NCBI RefSeq assembly: GCF_040954645.1
Contig: NC_092806.1
Location: 25,879,644 to 25,943,643, forward strand
Reading direction: 5' to 3'
DNA length: 64,000 nucleotides
From: Diabrotica undecimpunctata
Taxonomy: Eukaryota > Arthropoda > Insecta > Coleoptera > Chrysomelidae
A program made the translations under genes and the position numbers. The notes under the pieces are model-generated. The model was not told where the DNA came from. It saw only the letters and a list, made by a program, of their open reading frames with translations, and did not search any database. Below are positions 56,001 to 64,000 of the stretch, in pieces; position 1 is the first letter of the stretch, and the number at the start of each line of letters is the position of its first letter.

Positions 56001-56002
56001 AA

Positions 56003-56007
56003 TTTTT
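56003..56007 (+). terminator. Pol III terminator of tRNA-Trp
   Basis: Five T residues start 3 nt after the tRNA's last base, the usual Pol III termination signal. Confidence 0.8.
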
Positions 56008-56989
56008 GTTTTTAAAACATGTTAAATTTTCGTAATGATTTTAATTTATATTTAATACTGTTTTATCTTTAGTAGGAACAATAGAATAAATTCCACTTCT
56101 GTATAATCGCAAACATTTTTTATTTTTTTACTTTACATACTAATACTTTACATATTAATAAATGCAGATTTTAATAAATATGTGTAAAAGTTTGTTTTGG
56201 AGTCAACTTTGTACTGGAGTAAAACAGTTAATGTAAAAATTGGAAATAGTATAATCGACGAAATATCTATACAAGAAGAAGTTTTGGCAAGGTTGTATTT
56301 AAGTCCCAGCATTATTAAATTGATACTCAGACCAGCTATTCAGAAAAGTACTTGAATGTTAACCTTCATAATTTTACGATTAATATGAGGCTTCTTGCCC
56401 TAATAGTATCCTGAGGATGCAAGTATAGTAATAAATAAAATATTAGTTTTGAAAGACCATACAGAAAAAATGCGAAAATAAAAGCATGTTTACCACAAAA
56501 ATAAATATTTTCTTTATCTACGGAACAGATCTAGCCCAAAACTAGATATTGGTCTATCTATAGCTCAGAATCTATTCATCTACTGAATACAGGCGTCTCC
56601 CATTTTTTCCATTTGTCACTGTTTGCTTTGTTTCATATTGTGTCTAATTTGTGGTTTTGTTCTTCGTAACCATATGTACTTGATGTTATACGACATACGG
56701 CCCTTCATTATTTTTAAGACTAATTTTCTTTATTTCCAATTTTAAAGGGGGTGAAAACTATATGTACCACTAAACAATTCTATTATGAAGCCAAAAAATA
56801 TTCTACGGCGAGGTCAGATAATTACGAAGATAGAGAGATCTTCCTTCTTTCAGAAATTCTGATTCGTAAATATGAATTTTGTACACACATATGTTCTAAT
56901 CTTACCAGATTTCATTTCCACCATTATCCACCATGATTTTGTTTGAAATCTAAAGAGATTTTATATATATTGCGGTAGTATTCCCGGTT
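56008..56989. other. No gene seen
   Basis: AT-rich. CCTGAGGATGCAAG at about 56410 resembles the start of the 28.4-kb hammerhead but lacks the rest. Confidence 0.3.
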
Positions 56990-57390
56990 TTTTTAATTTG
57001 CCACATGATAAAGATTTGGTCTATGGTTAATCTTTTAGGTCGCAATAAGTACTTTTCTGCAATAAATATACAGATTAACGGATATCCGATTGGGGAAAGA
57101 TTTAGATCTTTTGAAAATCGAGGCAATAATACACTAGATTCAGATCAAGAGCTAAAAGACGGGATTGAACAGGTTAGAAGCGCTTACCTAAGAATGCGAA
57201 CAATCGTTATTGTAAATAATTTTAAACTTACGCTTAGATACCACATGGTGAACTGCTGGTACGGAAGCGTTTATGTTGAAAATTAATATAATGCGATTAC
57301 TGGAAATCTGCGAAAGGTGGATGTTTTACCACAAGCTAAAGAATGCATTGACAAACCACGTCAGAAACCAAGAAGTTCTGTCGTAAATGG
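56990..57390 (+). mobile_element. LINE fragment, family of 14160 and 50040
   Basis: The plus strand reads NIQINGYPIGERFRSFENRG, LDSDQELKDGIEQVRSAYLR, YHMVNCWYGSVYVEN, then after a stop LEICERWMFYHK and TNHVRNQEVL. This is the segment between the RT domain and the C-terminal GHIMR region. Confidence 0.6.
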
Positions 57391-57450
57391 TCATTGATCG
57401 AGAAGTTTTTAACAGCCAAAAATGGCTTTTCTTTGATATGCCCTTCGGCA

Positions 57451-57452
<2 letters not shown>

Positions 57453-57537
<85 letters not shown>
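57453..57537. repeat. (TA)n microsatellite, interrupted
   Basis: TA dinucleotides with three short interruptions (TAC, AAA). Confidence 0.95.
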
Positions 57538-57538
<1 letters not shown>

Positions 57539-57609
57539 CTTTCTACAGGTAATAATGCAAATAAGTATAAGGGCAGAAATTACTAAGAAACATCAAACAA
57601 GGGACTGAC

Positions 57610-59221
57610 CTGGACATCAGTGACTAATAAGAAAGGCCAAAGACAGACAAGAGTTTGCAAAAGTCATCGTCAACCTTTGTTAGAAGTTCAACCTCTTGAC
57701 GATGAAGGTCAATAGTACAGAATTCCTTGGCGAACAATAACGAGAGGTCTAGTTTTGGTAAAAAGGTATATCGATCAATAGCTAAAAACAAATAATGTCT
57801 CGATAATTTCAGAAGAATATGAAGACCATTTTTGCTAACATAATTATTATATTATTTTAAAAAATGGCTCCAATAAAGTGAAAAAATATTTTTTCTTTGT
57901 ATATATTGCCTCCAGCTGTTCTTTTAATTATGTTAAAGGATTTCATAAGAACCCATATCTGTAAGTAATTAAAAGGAATGACTTGTGTGCACCTATTAGG
58001 TCAGTACTAACTGTTGCATATTGATCTACGATGTCTTGTTACCATAAATTTCTTTTTTATAATTAATACAAATCACTGTATCAAAGAATACCCATAACGC
58101 CACATGGAGCTACTGAAATACAAGAACTTTTTTTATAGTAAGCACACCTCCGGCTGAGTCTTACCGTTTACACTGCTTTAAAATGCAGTTTCGAAATTTA
58201 TAATGAATATGTAATTTTTAATGAATAAGTATTTTTAAATTTATATTAGCACATAATTTTCTTTGTTGAATACTGAAGAAGTGTATATTTTCTTAGCAGC
58301 CAGTGTTGTAAAAGTACATTGATACTGTAGTTTATAGGCTGTGAATGGATGTAAAGATAATCTTATCACTAAGTGACGAGGAGAACGATATAAGGGCAAG
58401 AAAGTATTGTTTATATTATTATCATTCAAGTTTAATACCGCAGGAGATTTCATTTCTGTTATATGGATATCCTTGAAATCTTGTATATTTTTTACATTAC
58501 TTATTTTCATTGAAATCAATTTAGGAACTGGTTAGGTGAATAAAATTTAATTTAACAACAGATTTTCGTCGAAAAATAACAACCATATGTTTAAAGAATC
58601 TGGGAATTGATTGTGTGATATAAGAAGATCTATCTTTTCCGAAGATAATAATTAATCACAATAATAGGTAGGGACGTGCCGTTGTGCCGTCAGGCACAGT
58701 TATTAACCTTTAATTTTTTTAGCCTGTAGTTCCTTTTCCAACCTATCTTCCACTCCAGGACATAGGTTTTAACCAAGTTTCTCCATATGCTTTAAATATC
58801 CAATAGTTTCCTGAAATTTTCGATTTTCTACAGTCCGTTTTAATACACGGATAAAATCCAAAAATTAGTCACAAATGGACCCAACCAAATCATTAGAGAA
58901 CAAAAAATAAAAAACACTACGTAAATTTAACAATTTAAAGGGCAGAAGTATTTATTTTAAATATACTTTTTTAAGTAGTAAAAGTAATTCTTTATGCATC
59001 ATTAACAAGACAAAAAATTTTTCTTTGTCAGAAGGGCTGAAAAGGGTAGTAGATGTAGATACCAGTGTGCATTTTGACAAACAACTTATATTTACTGGGT
59101 AGTGGTATATATAGCGACCGGTAAAAACAATTACAAAAATTTATAAAAAAAATGCTTTATTTTAAAAATTAAAAAAAAAACTCAATACAGGAATATTTTA
59201 AATTTATTATCCAAGAACTTT
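57610..59221. other. No gene seen
   Basis: AT-rich sequence. The part from about 59000 may be the 3' flank of the piggyBac that follows on the minus strand. Confidence 0.3.
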
Positions 59222-59940
59222 TTATTTACTATGGTAGGGTGCAAAGCAGTCTCTGTATAGAGCAACGTTACACACTTGAAAAATCAAATTACTGCGCGTT
59301 TGTTTCTTTTTAGATGAAGCACAAAGGGCACAGCGCCTATAAATTCCTGTGGTGGGTAATGGTGAACCAGAATTTAAAGTTGAGTTTGGTGCAGGTCCGA
59401 ACTTTTTTCTGAAAGTAAAAGTGCTAATCAAATTATTAACCAGTTCCGTGTGAAATTGTAATGCAAAATAGTTTACTATTGCTGAGTCTAAAAGGTAGTA
59501 AAATATTTTTACCCACCAACGTCTTGATTTCCATGTGATGGAGTAGTTAGCATGATATTGATCGAAGACTCCACCCATGTATTTGTTATAATCGGCTTTT
59601 GCCTGATTGTATGTCCCATAGTGGCCATAGTACTTGTTCTCTATTTTCTGTGTTGTTTGTTCTTAAAACCTGAGTTTTTTTCTTAAAAATTATGTAGATT
59701 GCTGGCAACACTAACACATTTTACACCTCTATCTTTCCACTTATACACAGATATTTCCCCAGAACAAACCGAATCTGACTAATTTTGAGAAAGCTCTTTA
59801 TGAACACATAATATTTCATATTTATATCCACTGGTAACTTTAACATCCTAATATATAAGACTAAATAATGTAAACTAAATTGTAATATAACTTTTAACGG
59901 GTTTTTACATAGATATTTAGTGGCTCAAAACATGTACACC

Positions 59941-59990
59941 TAGACACTGATGATGGAATATGGATTCCGAAAACGTTTTGTCTTCATGAC
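59941..59990 (+). ncRNA. Hammerhead-like motif inside the piggyBac insertion
   Basis: The plus strand has CTGATGA (59947-59953), a perfect GGAAT/ATTCC hairpin, GAAA (59969-59972), an AACGTT-type short helix III and GTC (59980-59982). The core is intact but helix I pairing is poor in the adjacent bases, so activity is doubtful. Confidence 0.4.
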
Positions 59991-60419
59991 ATAGCCTGTT
60001 TGGGTTTTTTAATTTATATACCTTTTATAAAGGATTTTAACAAAAAATTTTTTTACATAATATTTGTTTTCTTTAGTAGTTTCTGCATCAGTGGTATTGT
60101 GGTGAAAAAAATTATCAAAGTATACGCAATAACCACGATTTTGATATTTCCACGTAAGTTTTAAAACAACACGTTCTCCTAACATATCGGACGTTGATTC
60201 AATGGATTTTCCTTGATATATTTGAGAATGTAGAAGGTATCCCATTTTAGCACATGCCAATGCCCAAATTTGAAAGCCTCTTTTTATTGATTTCATTGGC
60301 ATGTACTGTGTTGCGGCATGTACTAGTGATGTACGGCTTTTGAAAGCACACATGCTTTCGTCAATAGATAGGTGTTTATATGACTTAAAAGCATTTTAAA
60401 GTCTATCTATAGGTCTCTA

Positions 60420-61232
60420 TTGTTTATGAGTGGTTTAGTTTGTAGAACCTAGCAAACTCTTTAGTTTTAGTTGGGACATATTTTCATTATTGTTTGATGC
60501 AAAAATCTTAAGACATTCAGGTCTTTGATTGGCTCTGCAATTGTGGTTTTGCTTGGCCCGTCGTTCGCCAGACGTAATTGGCTAAAGTGTGTGAGACCGG
60601 AGTTATCCAAACCTCTCGTAAGCGGCCTTTAGTTTTATTTGCGTTTGGGTGAACTTCGTGTTTCATCCTTACCACATAAAATCATCCTAGTACAAACCTC
60701 CTCGTTATTAGAGCTGGGAATCCATATTCGTTGGATCAGAAATACTAGCACTTTTTAGAACAAGTACTCTGATTCGGCGAATAGTGATTGCTTATAGTAC
60801 AGGGTGTATCCGTTTGGTGGTGTGAGCCATATTCGAGCTTTGGCCGGTGTCTTTGGGATCCTTGAGTCAGCGCACCAGTGCAGTTACTAACCAGTCGGAT
60901 TTTTCGAACTCCTTTAAGACTGTACACCCTTCCAGTTTCCTGGAAGCCTTAGTTTTTAGAGTAACGTAGATCCCAAATTATCCAAGTGGTGGGTAAGTTA
61001 TTATTTCCTACTTATCCAGTTACTCTACAAACCATCGAACGAGATGGTCAATTTTTAATGTAAATATCAGTTTTCATTGCTATACCAGTATGACCTTATT
61101 GGTGTAAGGCTGTGAAACCCCATGACTATAAGTATTCCCAAGAAAGCGTCGAGTTCTTCCATATCGATAAAAAGTTGCGAGAATTCTTCTGCGTAGGGTA
61201 GAGGTTCGATTCTTTGGAAATTGTTTGACATA
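60420..61232. other. Unrecognised insertion, GC-richer
   Basis: The sequence interrupting the piggyBac contains a GC-richer part (60780-60950, with GGCCGGTGTCTTTGGGATCC). No ORF of note and no identified ends. Confidence 0.3.
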
Positions 61233-61699
61233 TTATCTAACTAAAGAAGTCGATTGACTTACTTGAATTAATGTCAACATTGACTCTTGAAGACTCAGTT
61301 GAATCAAATAATTCGAAAGATTGAGGAGGTTTTTCTTCGACCACACAAAAGATTGATTTGAAGGAACAGGAGATTGTTTCTCTTTCTCGTCCTTATCGGC
61401 AGAAGTAAAGGAATTTGTTACTTGAGGTAATGTTAACAGTCCACCCTCGTCTTCTTCATCAGAAAAAATGTTTTTAGGAAATATGTTGTGTTTGAAATCA
61501 AATCGATCATCTGGATCAAAGTCGGGATATTGATCTGAATCATCCAAATCTTCATTTCCGCTAGAATTATTTGTCTTTTTTGTAAGAGTACATTGATGTA
61601 CCCTTTTCAAGCGCTGTACTGAAGTACTGGAACATGTCGGCTGGCTGTCGATACTAGTAGTCGAGATTGTGACGTACATCTGGAAATTGAGCTTGTCTT

Positions 61700-62745
61700 A
61701 GGGAACTCTTCAACCTAAAACACATCAGGCCAACTATGACAAACTATATAAATTTAGGCCTTCACTGAATCGTCTATCAGAATCGTTTTGTGCTTGTTAT
61801 AATCCCTCAGAAAATCAATCAATAGACGAGTCAATCATAAGATTTAAAGGGCGTAGTTCCTTACGTCAATATTTACCAATGAAGCCCGTAAAAAGAGGCT
61901 ACAAGGTCTGCATCAGGGCCGATGAATCCGGATTTGTATGCCAGTTCGATGTTTATACAGGAAAAGTTGCTCATATGACAGAAAAAAAATCAGGATCTAG
62001 AGTCGTAAATTGGTAGGAAAGGGCATAAAGTTTATTTCGACAATATCTTCAATTCTGTGGAACTAATGAAAAACTTACTCGAATACATAATTTACGCGTG
62101 TGAAACAGCAAGAAAGGGAAGACAGAACACACCAACGGATATAATAGCGGACAATCAATTAGCGAGAGGGGAGTCCGATTGGCGAGTTAGCAAAGATAGT
62201 ACAGTTTTTATGAAATGGAAAGACCGAAAGGATGTTTTGTTTATAAGTAATTATCATAATCCCGAACACATTGGAACAGTGTCTAGGAAGAGAAAATATG
62301 GTACTATGGAGGACATTGTTTGTCCAATACTAGTCAACGACTATAATGCTAATATGGTATTTTTTGGACGTGTCGCTAGTAAACGACTTTATTATTTTCA
62401 AAAGTAAATCCGATGGACAATCGCTTACGTTAAAGATGTTTAGGTTAGCAGATATCAACGGACTTATTGGCGCCCAACCTGACGTACCAAGAAGAGGACG
62501 CAAAAGAGCTAATGACACTGAAGTAAACCACTTCAAGCGCACGGTACCTTAAGTCCGATTTAATAAATGTGCACATATGCCAATTCACATGAAACCAACG
62601 AGATGTGCCCTTTGCAGCACTCTAAAAGGACCACACAAGTCTTTCTGGAGCTGTTCAACATGTAATGTAGGACTATGCCTTAACGACAAAATTGTTTGTC
62701 TTTATACCATTCAAAATAAAGTTCTACTTTTGAAAATATTTTATT
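61700..62745 (+). pseudogene. piggyBac-type (PGBD4-like) transposase pseudogene
   Basis: The plus strand reads YDKLYKFRPSLNRLSESFCA, SIDESIIRFKGRSSLRQYLP (first Asp), MKPVKRGYKVCIRADESGFV, FDVYTG, a stop, YFDNIFNSVELMKNLLE-type sequence (second Asp, split by a shift at 62020), DSDWRVSKDSTVFMKWKDRK or its frame neighbour, ISNYHNPEHIGTVSRK and LVNDYNANM. A deletion follows, then VPRRGRKRANDTEVNHFKRT and the C-terminal zinc finger TRCALCSTLKG, WSCSTCNVGLCL. The third Asp region is deleted. It is head-to-head with the other piggyBac and of a different family. Confidence 0.75.
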
Positions 62746-62759
62746 AACCGACGCCTAGT

Positions 62760-63820
62760 GTCCTAATACTCATGACACGGTCTATAGCCTTTGATTGCTG
62801 ATAAAAAAATTAAAAATACAATACATTGTTATTAAAAATAATGATTTTATATAAAAAAAACCAAAAAACTTGTGAAAAGTTAAAAAAAAATAACTCCGGC
62901 ATCAAAATCTTAAGGAACATCTGACAGACTGCCAAAAATATTGTGTAAGAAGAAATGAAAAGCATACTTTTATTCTACAGAAGTAAAGAAGTAAAAAAAA
63001 CACAAGATGATAAAATAGATGTCGCGGCAAGGAACTGGGTGAATTTAAAAATCAGTGAAAGTGGTACCTATTATCTTTTGAGATTTTTTCGCTCACAAGT
63101 CAATTTAATTTGGCTTCTTTAACCTCGTTTTATTTCGTTCGCTATAACAAATTACATTACTTTCATCTATGCGATGGCGTATATCTTATAGATACTTATT
63201 TGTACTTAATGTAACCAAGTCTAGAGGAAAGAAAACGAAAAAATAAATAAACATCACAATTTGGCCATCGTCATGTACCTAGTTTTAATCTCAAAACATA
63301 AGCTTTTCGGACTTTCAGTATCGACCTAGTCATTATTCTTTACAATTAAATATTTCACATCCTTTTTTCGAAATTTGCATACACGATCATTCTACGGAAA
63401 GCTCGTATTTCTTTCGTGACAGTTTCAGATCCGTTAAAAAGAATGCGCGACCAAAAATTGCTCGTGGTATATATAAATCAGTCAAACTGACTGCGGAAGA
63501 CCAACATTTCTAGTTAAATTTGGTGATATAGAATAAATATATAAGACTTCCAAAAATCTACAATAAATTTTTGGAATATTTGCCGCCATTATGTTATCCA
63601 GGTCCGGAATTAAGATTTTAGGTACTTTTTCGTATATTAGCAAATAGTCGATGATTAAAACGTCTATTTTATAAATCGTCTTTACACTAGCTGGTATATT
63701 ATATTAGGTAACTTAAGTTTATTTACAAAGATAGTTTGATTACAATTTTGATGATAGATCTTTTAATTCAATTTCAGGGATAAAAATCAGGAATGTATGA
63801 GACTCGTAAACTTATACTTA
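62760..63820. other. No gene seen
   Basis: AT-rich, no supported feature. Confidence 0.3.
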
Positions 63821-63829
63821 GACTCAAAG

Positions 63830-64000
63830 TCTAGGCATTTTTCTCGATGTTAAAAAAGCCTTCTACCAGGTCTGGCATGCTGGTCCAGTCGGGAAACTGT
63901 TGAACATTCGTTAGACTTATCCATTCATATGTCAAATTACGGTAAAAATGTGAGGTCATTTCTCAGACTCTTACTCCTACAGCAGGAGTTCTACAAGGTT
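63830..64000 (+). mobile_element. LINE RT fragment (Jockey-like), cut by window edge
   Basis: The plus strand reads FLDVKKAFYQVWHAGPVGKL and, in another frame at the end, TPTAGVLQG, the RT boxes around DxxxAFD-x-VWH and AGVPQG. It continues past position 64000. Confidence 0.6.

Larger units (their letters stand above)
59222..61679 (-). pseudogene. piggyBac-type transposase pseudogene with insertions
   Basis: Minus-strand order: an acidic N-terminus (61679-61233: SSGNEDLDDSDQYPDFDPDD, FPKNIFSDEEDEGG), about 0.8 kb of unrelated DNA (60420-61230), then the catalytic part (60400-60050: HLSIDESMCAFKSR with the first Asp, QYMPMKSIKRGFQIWALACA, YLLHSQIYQGK, YCVYFDNFF with the second Asp). An insertion carrying a hammerhead-like motif follows (about 59850-60050). 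It resumes with DVKVTSGYKYEILCV and YKWKDRGVKCVSVASN (59830-59700), MGGVFDQYHANYSITWKSRR (59578, third Asp of GGVD lost) and a C-terminal zinc finger (RRCALCASSKKK, CFAPYH). Dead copy, oriented away from the piggyBac at 61700. Confidence 0.75.

Noticed and set aside
56400..56425. CCTGAGGATGCAAG as another hammerhead
   Set aside because: Helix II and the GAAA core are missing.
1..64000. CRISPR arrays, bacterial operons, rRNA genes
   Set aside because: None seen. Introns, Gr receptors and LINEs show this is an animal nuclear genome.

Overview
This is an AT-rich, repeat-dense stretch of an insect nuclear genome. The diagnosis rests on insect-type gustatory receptor (Gr) exons ending in TY-h5-QF-like motifs, spliceosomal introns, a eukaryotic tRNA-Trp gene, and remnants of RTE-like and Jockey-like LINEs, Ty3/Gypsy, piggyBac, Tc1/mariner, a FLYWCH-type MULE and Penelope-type hammerhead motifs. 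A beetle with a large genome would fit, but the order is inference. Host genes are few: four minus-strand Gr loci and one plus-strand tRNA-Trp.

Gr layout. All four Gr loci point to the left. Subfamily A has a first exon at 1153-1956 (its last exon is outside the window) and a first exon at 17065-17871 that probably joins the last exon at 6601-6858. Subfamily B has two complete two-exon genes at 25264-27981 and 36034-39773. The three joinable genes each have one phase-0 intron just before the last exon and give 354, 357 and 352 aa. Each intron is filled with transposon debris: several LINEs in A2, a Ty3/Gypsy remnant in B1, and a mariner split by a LINE in B2.

2-16 kb: LINE fragments, a broken DUF7869-like gene, a fold-back MITE, a TIR repeat (second copy at 30.7 kb), (TA)n tracts, a 451-codon RT-bearing LINE fragment, a MADF exon fragment, and a decayed transposon-associated gene. 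18-24 kb: more LINEs, a piggyBac 3' half, a LINE RNase H fragment, a 48-bp palindrome and a GC-rich block. 28-35.9 kb: a hammerhead ribozyme-like motif, with a 2.1-kb MULE inserted 2 bp away and flanked by 9-bp duplications, then a mariner with about 190-bp inverted ends and a piggyBac pseudogene.

40.0-45.4 kb is the most interesting part. A 3,174-bp element carries a two-exon DUF7869-type gene broken by one in-frame TGA. The element has terminal inverted repeats and repeated subterminal motifs. It sits between two GTATG copies inside the left terminal repeat of an older Tc1-like element, whose transposase has about 82 residues between its second and third catalytic positions. Taking out the inner element restores the outer repeat, so DUF7869 proteins may be transposases of a poorly described DNA-transposon group.

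45-64 kb: a Jockey-type LINE with gag, endonuclease and RT pieces, a GC-rich exon-like block at 51.1 kb, another Tc1-like N-terminal fragment, the tRNA-Trp at 55.9 kb, two diverging piggyBac pseudogenes at 59-62.7 kb (one with a hammerhead-like insertion), and a LINE RT at the right edge. Nearly every mobile-element reading frame is broken. Element ends are approximate unless a duplication is stated.
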